From: Micromonospora sp. WMMD980
GTDB lineage: Bacteria > Actinomycetota > Actinomycetes > Mycobacteriales > Micromonosporaceae
Length of the DNA: 64,000 nucleotides
Direction of reading: 5' to 3'
Assembly (NCBI RefSeq): GCF_029626035.1
Contig: NZ_JARUBE010000003.1
Span: forward strand, 248,001 to 312,000
Shown: piece by piece, positions 49,201 to 57,613 of the stretch
Layout of the letters: each line of letters starts with the position of its first letter
Position numbering within the stretch: the first letter of the stretch is position 1
Translations under genes and position numbers: made by a program
The notes under the pieces: model-generated
What the model was told of the DNA's origin: nothing
Database searches by the model: none
The model's input: only the letters and a program-made list of their open reading frames with translations

Positions 49201-50088
49201 TCAGGCGAGCGTCTTGAGGTAGTCGGGGTTGGCCTTCAGCCACTCCTCGACGGCCTTCTCCTCGTCGCCCTTGTGCGTGGTGAACATCAGCTCCTCCAGC
49301 GAGGCGAGCTGGTCACCGTCCATCTTGAACTTCCTCAGCATGTCGGCGACCTCCGGGAAGTCCTTGCCGAAGCCCTGGCGGCCGAACGTGTTGATCTGCT
49401 CGGCCTGGCCCAGCGTGCCCTTCGGGTCGGCCAGGTCCTTCAGCTCGTACTTGGCGTAGGCCCAGTGCGGGTGCCAGAGCGTGACCACGATCGGCTTCTT
49501 GTTCGCGATGGCGCCGTCGAGCGCGGCCAGCATGGCCGGGGTGGAGGACGTCTTGAGCTTCATCGACCCCTCCAGCCCGTACTTCGGCAGCACCTGCTCC
49601 TGGGTGGCCTTGGTGAGGCCGGCACCCGGCTCGATGCCGACCATCTCGCCGCCGAACGTGCCGGCCTTGGCGGCCAGGTCCTCCAGCGAGTCGATGCCCT
49701 CGACGTACTTCGGCACCGCGATGCTGAGGCTGGCGTCGTCGTGCCAGACGCCCAGCTTCTCCAGCTTGTCGCCGTACTTCTCCAGGTAGGAGGCGTGGGT
49801 CAGCGGCAGCCAGCCGTCCAGGAACAGGTCGATGTCGCCGTTGGCGAGACCGCCGTAGACCAGGCCGGCCTCCAGGTTCTTCAGCTCGACCTGGTAGCCC
49901 TTGTCCGCAAGGATGTGCTGCCACAGGTGCGAGGCGGCGATCGCCTCGTCCCAGGCCATGTAGCCGATGGTGATCTTCTTGTCGCCGCCGGACGCGCCGT
50001 CCGAGGAGTCGCCGCAGGCGGTCGCGCCGCCGAGGGCCAGGGCGGCGGTAACCGCCAGCGCGAGGACGCGCTTCACTGTCGTGAACAC
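49201..50088 (-). CDS. Glycine betaine/proline ABC transporter substrate-binding lipoprotein
   Basis: 295 residues from GTG 50088 (GGAAAGGAAAC upstream). N-terminal signal with lipobox GATAC; QVELKNLEAGLVYGGLANGDIDLFLDGWLP and EMVGIEPGAGL, TLWHPHWAYAKY belong to the OpuAC-like binding domain, in which aromatic residues (W) form a cage for the quaternary ammonium. It is the last gene of an operon with permease and ATPase genes. Osmoprotectant import is the inferred role. Confidence 0.9.
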   Translation of the reverse strand: MFTTVKRVLALAVTAALALGGATACGDSSDGASGGDKKITIGYMAWDEAIAASHLWQHILADKGYQVELKNLEAGLVYGGLANGDIDLFLDGWLPLTHASYLEKYGDKLEKLGVWHDDASLSIAVPKYVEGIDSLEDLAAKAGTFGGEMVGIEPGAGLTKATQEQVLPKYGLEGSMKLKTSSTPAMLAALDGAIANKKPIVVTLWHPHWAYAKYELKDLADPKGTLGQAEQINTFGRQGFGKDFPEVADMLRKFKMDGDQLASLEELMFTTHKGDEEKAVEEWLKANPDYLKTLA

Positions 50089-50165
50089 AGAGTTTCCTTT
50101 CCTTGCGAGGTTGCCGGCGCTTGCGCGTACGCGGAAGCAGGGGTGCCGGCCGGACGGGCGACGGG

Positions 50166-51059
50166 TCAGGCAGCCTCCCGCGCGAGGCGTTGCGCCCGCG
50201 CGGAGGGGAACCGGTCGCCCAGTGAGTCGGTGAGCCGGTCGAGCACGACGGCGAGGACCACGACGGCGATCCCGCCCTCGAACCCGCTGCCCACCTCGAC
50301 CTGGGAGAGCGCGAAGATGATCACGTCGCCGAGGCCGCCGGCGCCGACCATGCCGGCGATGACCACCATGGACAGCGACAGCATGATCACCTGGTTGACG
50401 CCGGTCATGATGGTCGGCAGCGCCAGCGGCACCTTGGTGCGCAGCAGCACCATCCACGGTGGCGCGCCGAAGGACTCGGCGGCCTGGACGATCTCCTTGT
50501 CGACCTGGCGCAGGCCCAGCTCGGTCAGGCGGACGCCGGGCGGCATGCTGAACACCACGGTCGCCAGCACGCCCGGCACCGTGCCGATGCCGAAGAAGAA
50601 GAGCGCCGGGATCAGGTAGACGAACGCCGGCATCGTCTGCATGAAGTCCAGCACCGGCCGGGCCAGCGCGGAGGCCCGCCTGTTCTCGGCCACGAAGACG
50701 CCCACCGGGACCGCCAGCAGCAGGGCGAGCACGCTGGCCACGAGCACCTGCGCGAGCGTGCTCATGGTCTCCTCCCAGTAGGGCATGCCGGCCACCAGCA
50801 GGAGGCCGACCGCCGCGCCGAGGGCGAACTTCCAGCCACGCAGCCACCAGCCGAGCCCGGCCAGCACCGCTACGACGGCCACCGCCGGCACGCCGTTGAG
50901 CAGTTGTTCGAGCGGGCCGACCAGGGCCTCGACCCCGGCCGTGATCGCGTCGAAGACCGGCCCGAGGGTACGGGTGGCCCAGTCCACGGCGGACTCGACC
51001 CACTCGCCGAGCGGCACTCGGGGCAGCGCGGCGTCGAGCGGGAACTCGCGCAGGCTCAT
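50166..51059 (-). CDS. Glycine betaine/proline ABC transporter permease (ProW-like)
   Basis: 297 residues. Hydrophobic segments starting about residue 58, with the permease signature (DKEIVQAAESFGAPPWMVLLRTKVPLALPTIMTGVNQVIML) near residue 190. This is the EAA-type coupling loop (EAA-like AAESFGAPP) that docks onto the ATPase. ATG 51059 overlaps the ATPase gene stop by 4 nt; only a 77-bp gap separates it from the binding-protein gene. Confidence 0.92.
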   Translation of the reverse strand: MSLREFPLDAALPRVPLGEWVESAVDWATRTLGPVFDAITAGVEALVGPLEQLLNGVPAVAVVAVLAGLGWWLRGWKFALGAAVGLLLVAGMPYWEETMSTLAQVLVASVLALLLAVPVGVFVAENRRASALARPVLDFMQTMPAFVYLIPALFFFGIGTVPGVLATVVFSMPPGVRLTELGLRQVDKEIVQAAESFGAPPWMVLLRTKVPLALPTIMTGVNQVIMLSLSMVVIAGMVGAGGLGDVIIFALSQVEVGSGFEGGIAVVVLAVVLDRLTDSLGDRFPSARAQRLAREAA

Positions 51060-52315
51060 GCCGGTGTCTCCTCTGCGGTGACCAGTTCGATGTCGGTGGG
51101 CTCCGCCGGGTCCGGCTCGGCCGGCTCGTCGGGTGCGGCGCTGGCCAGCGCGCTGAGCAGCGTGATCCGGGGGATCACCCCGGCCAGCCGTCCCCGGTCG
51201 TCCAGCACGGCGACCGGGTGTCGGCTCTCCGCGCAGTCGGCGAAGAGGTCGGCGACCGAGGTGTCCTCGGTGACGGTGCGGACCTGGTCGGTCGAGACGT
51301 GGCCGTCGAGGCTGGTCCGGTTCTCGCGCAGCGCACGCAGCACCTCGTCCTCGGTGACCGTGCCGAGGAACCGCTTGCCCGGGCCGGTCACGTAGACCAC
51401 CGAGGTCTGCGTCTCCCGCAGCGCCTTCGCCGCGACCCGCGGCCCGGCGCTCACGTCGAGCACCTGGTGCGGCTTCTCCATCACCGAGGCGGCGGTGAGG
51501 ATGCGGGTGCGGTCCACGTCGGCCACGAACTGTGCCACGTACCCGTTGGCCGGGTCGGTGAGAATCTCCTCGGCGGTGCCGATCTGGACGATCCGACCGT
51601 CCCGCATCACCGCGATCCGGTCGCCGAGGCGCATCGCCTCGTTGAGGTCGTGGGTGATGAAGATGATCGTCTTGCCCAGCTCGGCCTGGAGTTCCAGGAG
51701 CTGGTCCTGGATCTCCCGCCGGATGAGCGGGTCGAGCGCCGAGAACGCCTCGTCCATGAGCAGGATGTCGGTGCCGGCGGCCAGCGCGCGCGCCAGGCCG
51801 ACCCGTTGCCGCATGCCGCCGGAGAGGTCGTGCGGGAGGTTGTCCGCCCACTCGGTGAGGCCGACCATGCGCAGGGCTTCCATCGCCCGCTCGCGTCGCT
51901 CCGCCTTGGGCAGGCCGGCGACCTCCAGCGCGTACCCGGCGTTCTCCGCCACCGTGCGGTGCGGCATGAGCGCGAAGTGCTGGAAGACCATGCTGATCTT
52001 GTCCCGGCGGAGCTTGCGCAGTGCGGCGGGCCGGAGCGAGGTCAGCTCCACCCCGTCCACCCGGACGCTGCCGGAGGTGGGACGGAGCAGGCCGTTGAGC
52101 ATCCGGATGAGGGTCGACTTCCCGGAGCCGGAAAGGCCCATCACGACGAAGATCTCGCCGGGGCGTACCTCGAAGGTCGCGTCGATGACGGCGGCGGTGG
52201 CCGGGAGCCCGGCCAGCGCCTCGGCGCGCGGCGCGCCGTCCGCCAGGCGTCTTACCGCTTCGTAAGCTCGATTCCCGAATATTTTGTAGAGCGACTGCAC
52301 TGCGAGCGCGGACAC
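51056..52315 (-). CDS. Glycine betaine/proline ABC transporter ATP-binding protein with CBS domains (ProV-like)
   Basis: 419 residues from GTG 52315 (GGAGAGGGG upstream). SLYKIFGNRA, Walker A GLSGSGKST, signature LSGGMRQRVGLARAL, Walker B ILLMDEAFSALDP, then a long C-terminal CBS pair (about residues 290-400) that in OpuA-type transporters senses ionic strength or c-di-AMP. It opens the operon. Typical OpuA/ProV length. Confidence 0.92.
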   Translation of the reverse strand: MSALAVQSLYKIFGNRAYEAVRRLADGAPRAEALAGLPATAAVIDATFEVRPGEIFVVMGLSGSGKSTLIRMLNGLLRPTSGSVRVDGVELTSLRPAALRKLRRDKISMVFQHFALMPHRTVAENAGYALEVAGLPKAERRERAMEALRMVGLTEWADNLPHDLSGGMRQRVGLARALAAGTDILLMDEAFSALDPLIRREIQDQLLELQAELGKTIIFITHDLNEAMRLGDRIAVMRDGRIVQIGTAEEILTDPANGYVAQFVADVDRTRILTAASVMEKPHQVLDVSAGPRVAAKALRETQTSVVYVTGPGKRFLGTVTEDEVLRALRENRTSLDGHVSTDQVRTVTEDTSVADLFADCAESRHPVAVLDDRGRLAGVIPRITLLSALASAAPDEPAEPDPAEPTDIELVTAEETPA

Positions 52316-52768
52316 GATCCCCTCTCCGACGCCCGTGGGGGCCGTCTTCGGTCTCGTCCGTCGAATCAACATCGGTCAGATTGGGTGGCTCACGAGGGCC
52401 GGCCGAGAAACCTACCGACGTCATCGCCGACATTCCAGCCGGGACTGCGGGGCGTGTGGACCTGCACACAAAAATTGACACCCGAATTCGGTCGACCGAT
52501 CCGTTCCGGTACGCGCGCGCCACGCCCGCGCAGAGAGCGTTTCCACTGGTCCGTGAGTTACGTCTGGGCGATTACGTGAGGTTGCGCGGTCCGTCGCGAA
52601 TATGAAGGCGCTGATAGCGAACCGTCATGCGTTCGTCATATCCGCCCGCGGCTTGCCGGTCGACTCCGCCGTCCCATTCCGAATCGGACGGGCCGGCCCG
52701 CGGGGCGATTCCCGTCGTAACGATTCCGGGAATGTGCGCCGCGGGCCGGGGCGGGGCATACTCGCCGG
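52316..52768. promoter_or_regulatory. 453-bp divergent control region of the betaine and heme-oxygenase genes
   Basis: No convincing gene; short frames here (52381-52605) are unlike proteins. It is less GC-rich than its surroundings and contains two overlapping palindromes, CCGAATTCGG (52482-52491) and CGGTCGACCG (52489-52498), beside TTGACA (52475-52480). These make an operator or promoter likely, with the osmotic operon on one side and the oxygenase gene on the other. No riboswitch fold was recognised. Confidence 0.4.
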
Positions 52769-53362
52769 ATGCCCGATCAGCCCCGCCGTCCGGCCGAGGT
52801 GTCGCCGATGCTGGCCGCGCTGCGGGACGGCACCCGTGACCACCACACCGCGGTGGAGCGCCGGCTGGATCTGCCCGACCGGATCCGCACCCGGGGCGAT
52901 CTCGCCGCCGTGCTGGTCGGGTTGCTCGCCGCCTGGGCGCCGGTGGAGCGGGACCTGGCCGGCGCGGACTGGTCCGGGCTTCCGCTCGCCCCCCGGATCG
53001 GTGAGGCCGCCGCGTTGCTGCGGACCGACCTCACCGCTCTCGGCGTCGCGGTCGACCGACCGGCCGACGCGTCGTCGGGCCTGGACCTCACCACCACCGC
53101 CCGGGCCGTCGGTGGCCGCTACGTCCTGCTGGGCAGCGCCCTGGGTGGCCGGGTGATCGCGCCGGAGGTGGAGCGTCGGCTGGGCCTGCGGGCGGGGGAG
53201 GCGACGGGCTTCTTCCGCCGGGCCGGCGGCGAGCCGGGCCGCGACTGGCGGACCTTCCGGGTCGCGGTGGCCGGGCGGGAGTGGTCCGCCGAAGAGCTGA
53301 CGGACGGCGTCGAGGCCGCCCGGTCGACGTTCGACCTGGTCGGCCGGGTGGCGGCGGGCTGA
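52769..53362 (+). CDS. Biliverdin-producing heme oxygenase-like protein
   Basis: 197 residues, all-helical. Near the N-terminus LRDGTRDHHTAVERRLDLPD carries the proximal-His region of bacterial (BphO-type) heme oxygenases, and YVLLGSALGGRVIAPEVERRL is the distal-helix glycine motif (GSALGG). It would open heme to biliverdin, CO and iron. It stands alone here; no iron-transport or phytochrome gene is adjacent. ATG 52769 is the natural start. Confidence 0.8.
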   Translation: MPDQPRRPAEVSPMLAALRDGTRDHHTAVERRLDLPDRIRTRGDLAAVLVGLLAAWAPVERDLAGADWSGLPLAPRIGEAAALLRTDLTALGVAVDRPADASSGLDLTTTARAVGGRYVLLGSALGGRVIAPEVERRLGLRAGEATGFFRRAGGEPGRDWRTFRVAVAGREWSAEELTDGVEAARSTFDLVGRVAAG

Positions 53363-53365
53363 CGG

Positions 53366-53944
53366 TCACGCCGGGCGGTCGGGGCCCAGCTCCCGGGCGA
53401 CGATCCGCAGCGCGCGGGTCAGCTCCCGCGCCGAGGGGGCGGCGTCCGGGTCGACCAGCCACTGCGCGGCCACGCCGCCGAGCAGCGCCTGGTGGAACGC
53501 GCCGAGCGTGAGTGCGGTGGTCTCGTCCGCGTCCGGGTCGAGCCGGTGGAACGCCTCGGCCAGGCCGAGGCGCGCCCGGCGGTTGGCGTCGGCGAACGCC
53601 ACGCGCAGCTCGGGGGAACGGTCCATCCGAGCGATCAGCTCGAACTGGACCGCCCAGAGCGGGCGCAACCGGGCGAACGATTCGATGATGCGTTCCCATG
53701 CCGCCTCGAACCGCCGCTCCGGGTCGCCGTCGTGGGCCAGGGCGCGGTCCAGTTCCTCGCCCCACTCCGCCATCGCCTCGACGAGCGCCTCGTCGAGCAG
53801 CGCCCGGGTGGTGCGGAAGTGGTAGCCGATGGCGGCCAGGCTGGTGCCGGCCGCGGCGGCGACGTCCCGGGCGGTGGTGGCGCCGTAGCCCTTCTCGATC
53901 AGGCAGCGCTTCGCGCCGGCGAGCAGGTCCTCCCGATTTCCCAT
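53366..53944 (-). CDS. TetR family transcriptional regulator
   Basis: 192 residues. HTH at residues 4-50 (LLAGAKRCLIEKGYGATTARDVAAAAGTSLAAIGYHFRTTRALLDEAL), then a ligand-binding helical domain (QLLGG-type QALLGGVAAQWLVDPDA). It is divergent from the FAD monooxygenase at 54017, with a 72-bp gap that holds an imperfect palindrome around CGTCTTG-CA-CAAACG. It probably represses that enzyme gene. Confidence 0.88.
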   Translation of the reverse strand: MGNREDLLAGAKRCLIEKGYGATTARDVAAAAGTSLAAIGYHFRTTRALLDEALVEAMAEWGEELDRALAHDGDPERRFEAAWERIIESFARLRPLWAVQFELIARMDRSPELRVAFADANRRARLGLAEAFHRLDPDADETTALTLGAFHQALLGGVAAQWLVDPDAAPSARELTRALRIVARELGPDRPA

Positions 53945-54016
53945 GCGGGCAGCGTACCCACGCCTTTGAACATCCGTCTTGCACAAACGTCTCACACGGC
54001 ACGTACCGTCATCGCC

Positions 54017-55195
54017 ATGACCGATGTACTGATCTCCGGCGCTGGTGTCGCCGGCTCCGCGCTCGTCTGGTGGCTGCGTCGCCACGGCTTCCGGCCGACC
54101 ATCGTCGAGCGGGCCCCGGCCCCCCGCGACGGCGGCTACAAGGTCGACGTGCGGGGCGCCGCCCTGACCGTGCTGGACCGGATGGGCCTCGCCGCGCCGG
54201 TGCGGGCCCGCGACACCGGGATGCGGCTGGCCCGCTTCCTCGACCGGAGCGGCCGGCAACTCGCCACGATGGACGCCGCGCTCTTCGGCGGCCGCTCGGC
54301 CGACGACGTGGAAATCATGCGCGGCGACCTGACCCGCATCCTGCGGACCGCCGCCGACGTGGAACACCGGTTCGGCGACTCGGTCACCGCGCTGCACGCC
54401 GACGCCGACGGGGTGGACGTGACGTTCGCGCGAGGCGACCACCGCCGCTTCGACCTGGTGATCGGTGCCGACGGACCGCACTCCGCGGTACGTCGGCTCG
54501 CGTTCGGCCCGGCGTCGGCGCACCTGCGTCCGCTCGGGCACCACATCGCCATCTGCACGGTGCCGGCAGCCCTGGGCGAGGAGCGGGTCGAGCTGCTGCA
54601 CCCGGAGCCCGGACGGACCGTCGGCGTCTACCGGACGGCGGGCGCGCCCGACGCCCGGGCGCTCTTCCTCTTCCGCTCGCCTGCCGACGTGCTTGGACGC
54701 CCTCATCCGGCCGTGTTGAGCGGAGCCTTCGCCGGTGCCGGCTGGCGGGTGCCCGAGCTGCTCGCCGCGGCGGCCGACGCGCCCGACCTCTACCTCGACG
54801 CGATGAGCCGGGTGCGGATGGAGAGTTGGTCGACCGGTCGGATCGGCCTGGTCGGCGACGCCGCGTACGCCGCGTCCCCGGCGTCCGGACAGGGCACCAG
54901 CCTGGGACTGGTCGGCGCGTACGTGCTGGCCGCCGCGCTGGCCGAGGCGGGCGGGCGGCCGGCGGCCGGGTTCGCCGCGTACGAACGCCGGATGCGGCCG
55001 TTCGTCGCGGCGAACCAGGCGCTGGCCGAGCGGAACCTCAAGGGCATGGTGCTCGGCTCGGCCGGGCAGATCCGGTTCCAGACCACGATGCTGCGGGTCC
55101 TGCCGCACCTGCCCGGCCGGGAGCGGATGATCAGCCGGGTGGCCGAGCCGATCCGCCGGGCGGCCACCGCGATCGCGCTGCCGGACGCCGCTTGA
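54017..55195 (+). CDS. FAD-dependent monooxygenase (PHBH-like)
   Basis: 392 residues. VLISGAGVAGSALVWWLRRHG is the FAD GxGxxG site, FDLVIGADGPHSAVR is the DG motif, and GLVGDAAYAASPASGQGTSLGL the second FAD motif of aromatic hydroxylases. The fold is complete. Probably hydroxylates a small aromatic or a xenobiotic; TetR control fits a role in resistance, as in tetracycline-inactivating relatives. ATG 54017. Confidence 0.9.
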   Translation: MTDVLISGAGVAGSALVWWLRRHGFRPTIVERAPAPRDGGYKVDVRGAALTVLDRMGLAAPVRARDTGMRLARFLDRSGRQLATMDAALFGGRSADDVEIMRGDLTRILRTAADVEHRFGDSVTALHADADGVDVTFARGDHRRFDLVIGADGPHSAVRRLAFGPASAHLRPLGHHIAICTVPAALGEERVELLHPEPGRTVGVYRTAGAPDARALFLFRSPADVLGRPHPAVLSGAFAGAGWRVPELLAAAADAPDLYLDAMSRVRMESWSTGRIGLVGDAAYAASPASGQGTSLGLVGAYVLAAALAEAGGRPAAGFAAYERRMRPFVAANQALAERNLKGMVLGSAGQIRFQTTMLRVLPHLPGRERMISRVAEPIRRAATAIALPDAA

Positions 55196-55198
55196 GCC

Positions 55199-55729
55199 TC
55201 AGTCGCGGTCCAGGCGTTCGGCGTACGCGTCACGCAGCTCCGCCCAACCGAACTCCTTCGCCTCGGCGCCACGGATCGGGCCGACCGGGTCGCCGTCGAG
55301 CAGGTGGCCGGCGACGTCCAGGCAGAGGTGCCAGCCGGCGGCCACCATCGGCGCCAGGTCGGGCCGGTCGATCCGGTGCCGCAGGGTCAGCGTGGTGCCG
55401 GCTCCGGTCGATGCCAGCTCCCAGCGGAGCAGACCGTCGCCCCAGGTGTACTCCAGCACGCTCGGCCGGTCGGCGCGGCGCACCGTGGCCGGCGCCGGAT
55501 CGGCCCGGTCGCCGTCGACCGTGCTGAGGATGGCCTCGCCGGGGTGGCCGAGATCGCGGTCGGCGAGGAACGGCGCCCACTCGGCGAGCTGCCCGGGGTC
55601 GGTCAGCGCGGCCCACACCTTCTCCGGCGGGTGCCGCAGCCTCCGGACGAGCACCAGGTCCCACCGGTCGTCGACCGGGACCCGGCCGACGTCGGCGAGC
55701 GGGCCGGGGCGGAAGTCGTCACGCTGCAT
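55199..55729 (-). CDS. SRPBCC (AHSA1) domain protein
   Basis: 176 residues from ATG 55729; AGGAG lies about 6 nt upstream within the end of the ArsR gene (GTG 55735, which overlaps its stop, is an alternative). HPPEKVWAALTDPGQLAEWAPFLADRDLG is the AHSA1 opening, and LEYTWGDGLLRWELASTGAGTTLTLRHRI completes the cavity strands. Works with the ArsR regulator as a common pair. Confidence 0.88.
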   Translation of the reverse strand: MQRDDFRPGPLADVGRVPVDDRWDLVLVRRLRHPPEKVWAALTDPGQLAEWAPFLADRDLGHPGEAILSTVDGDRADPAPATVRRADRPSVLEYTWGDGLLRWELASTGAGTTLTLRHRIDRPDLAPMVAAGWHLCLDVAGHLLDGDPVGPIRGAEAKEFGWAELRDAYAERLDRD

Positions 55730-55731
55730 CG

Positions 55732-56040
55732 TCACTCCTGACGGTCGAGATGGCGTTCCAGGGCGTCGAGGTGCTCGGTCCACATCAGTCGGTAGGGCCC
55801 GAGCCAGTCGTCCAGCGCCCGCAGCGGCCGGGTGTCCACCCGGTAGATCCGCCGCTGGGCCGCGGTGCGGCAGGTGACCAGGCCGGCCTCGCGCAGCACC
55901 CGGAGGTGCTTGGAGACGGCGGGTTGGCTCATGCCCAGCGCGTCCACCAGCTCGCCGACGCTGCTCTCGGCCCGGCGCAGCCGGTCGAGGATGTCGCGTC
56001 GGGCGGGCTCGGCCAGCACGGTGAAGGCGTCCACGGTCAC
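55732..56040 (-). CDS. ArsR family transcriptional regulator
   Basis: 102 residues from GTG 56040. Winged HTH with VLAEPARRDILDRLRRAESSVGELVDALGMSQPAVSKHLRVLREAGLVTCR. It lacks the Cys metal site (only one Cys), so it is of the SRPBCC-linked type rather than metal-sensing. The operator at 56063-56084 lies 23 bp upstream. It forms an operon with the SRPBCC gene. Confidence 0.9.
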   Translation of the reverse strand: MTVDAFTVLAEPARRDILDRLRRAESSVGELVDALGMSQPAVSKHLRVLREAGLVTCRTAAQRRIYRVDTRPLRALDDWLGPYRLMWTEHLDALERHLDRQE

Positions 56041-56062
56041 CCCGCCAATATGTCACCACGGT

Positions 56063-56084
56063 TATATGCCGGTCAAGGCATATA
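56063..56084. promoter_or_regulatory. ArsR-type operator
   Basis: TATATGCC (56063-56070) and GGCATATA (56077-56084) form a perfect 8-bp inverted repeat with a 6-nt spacer. It is a typical ArsR-family site and lies 23 bp before the GTG of arsR, in the divergent gap with the oxidoreductase. An A/T-rich palindrome in this GC-rich DNA is conspicuous. Confidence 0.75.
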
Positions 56085-56163
56085 GACTGGTTGGTGCTGT
56101 CCAGGCCGGTGCCACGGGGGTGGATCGCGCCGCACCTGGGTCGACCGCTCCTATGCTCGGGGC

Positions 56164-57093
56164 ATGGAACTGCGGATCTTCACCGAACCCCAGCAGGGCG
56201 CCAGCTACGACCAGTTGCTCACCGTGGCGCGTCGCGCGGAGGAGACCGGCTTCGCCGCGTTCTTCCGCTCCGACCACTACCTGAAGATGGGCTCGGTGGA
56301 CGGCGACCCCGGTCCGACCGACGCCTGGACCACGCTCGCCGGCCTGGCCCGTGACACCACCCGGATCCGGCTCGGCACGCTGATGAGCGCCGCCACCTTT
56401 CGCCTGCCCGGCCCGCTCGCCATCACCGTGGCGCAGGTCGACCAGATGAGCGGCGGCCGGGTCGAGCTGGGCATCGGCACCGGCTGGTACGCCGAGGAAC
56501 ACGCCGCCTACGGCATCCCGTTCCCGCCGCTGGGCGAGCGGTTCGACCGGCTGGAGGAGCAGCTCGCGATCATCACCGGGCTCTGGACCACCCCGGCCGG
56601 CGCCACCTTCGACTTCCCCGGCCGGCACTACCCGGTCAGCGACTCGCCGGCGCTGCCCAAACCGGTGCAGCGGCCCCACCCGCCGATCCTGCTCGGCGGC
56701 ATGGGCCCGAAGCGCACGCCGCGACTCGCCGCCCGGTACGCCGACGAGTTCAACCTGCCGTTCGCCTCGGTCGCCGACACGACGGCGCAGTTCCGGCGGG
56801 TGCGGGACGCCTGCGCCGAGATCGACCGGGACCCGTCCACCATGACCTGGTCCAACGCGCTGGTGCTCTGCTGCGGGCGCGACGACGCCGAGGTGGCCCG
56901 CCGCGCCGAGGCGATCGGCCGGGAGCCCGCCGAGCTGCGCGCCAACGGCGCCGCCGGCACGCCCGCCGAGGTGGTGGAGACGCTCGGCCGGTACGCCGAG
57001 GCCGGCGCCGACCGGGTCTACCTCCAGGTGCTCGACCTGGCCGACCTGGACCACCTGGAGCTGGTCGCCGCCGAGGTGATGCCGCAGCTCTGA
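56164..57093 (+). CDS. LLM class F420-dependent oxidoreductase
   Basis: 309 residues. The luciferase-like barrel shows FFRSDHYLKMGSVDGDPGPTDAWTTLAGLARDTTRIRLGTLMSAATFRLPGPLAITVAQVDQMSGGRVELGIGTGWYAEEH, the usual F420-binding class. Reduces or oxidises a small metabolite using F420. ATG 56164. The ArsR operator at 56063 may also control it, since it lies between the two genes. Confidence 0.9.
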   Translation: MELRIFTEPQQGASYDQLLTVARRAEETGFAAFFRSDHYLKMGSVDGDPGPTDAWTTLAGLARDTTRIRLGTLMSAATFRLPGPLAITVAQVDQMSGGRVELGIGTGWYAEEHAAYGIPFPPLGERFDRLEEQLAIITGLWTTPAGATFDFPGRHYPVSDSPALPKPVQRPHPPILLGGMGPKRTPRLAARYADEFNLPFASVADTTAQFRRVRDACAEIDRDPSTMTWSNALVLCCGRDDAEVARRAEAIGREPAELRANGAAGTPAEVVETLGRYAEAGADRVYLQVLDLADLDHLELVAAEVMPQL

Positions 57094-57189
57094 GCGGCGG
57101 GCCCCGCCGCCCCGGTGTCCGCCGCCCGCCGTTTCGACCAAACATCTGGTGACGGCCGCTACCGGATGTAGCGGTGCCGACGAGCCCGC

Positions 57190-57546
57190 CTACGCCCGCC
57201 GTACGGTGTCGAGTCGGCCGTCCCGGTCGCTGTCCAGGTACATCACGTCCGGGATGCCGTCGCCGTCGATGTCGACCTGCACCACGTCGGCCACGCCGTC
57301 GCCATCGAGGTCGGTCACCACCTCGACGGAACCGTCCAGGTGCCGGGTCACGATCGACCGGCCCGGCCCGTCGTGCGGCAGCGGCCCGTCGTGCGGCGCC
57401 TGCCCGTCGCGCGGCAGCGGTCCCGGGTGTGGCGCCGGTTCCGGTTCGGGTTCCGGCGCCGGCGTCGGCACCGGGGCGGTCAGATCGATCTCCTCCTCCG
57501 ACGGGTACACGTCACCGTGGAGGCTCGGGTCGCGGTAGCTGCTCAT
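57190..57546 (-). CDS. Hypothetical protein with Asp-rich calcium-binding-like repeats
   Basis: 118 residues from ATG 57546. A Pro/Glu-rich middle (PTPAPEPEPEPAPHPGP) leads to DLDGDGVADVVQVDIDGDG and LDSDRDGRLD, EF-hand-like loops as in FG-GAP or thrombospondin-type repeats. Extracellular calcium-binding is likely in such proteins, yet no signal peptide is seen here. Not assigned. Confidence 0.6.
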   Translation of the reverse strand: MSSYRDPSLHGDVYPSEEEIDLTAPVPTPAPEPEPEPAPHPGPLPRDGQAPHDGPLPHDGPGRSIVTRHLDGSVEVVTDLDGDGVADVVQVDIDGDGIPDVMYLDSDRDGRLDTVRRA

Positions 57547-57613
57547 CCCGCCAGGATTCCCGCTGCGACCCCGGAGCAACCCTGCCCGCACGCGATGGCG
57601 GATGATGCAGCGC

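Noticed and set aside
52381..52605. 74-residue plus-strand frame in the betaine/heme-oxygenase divergent gap.
   Set aside because: Atypical composition, no ribosome site, and it lies over probable promoter palindromes.
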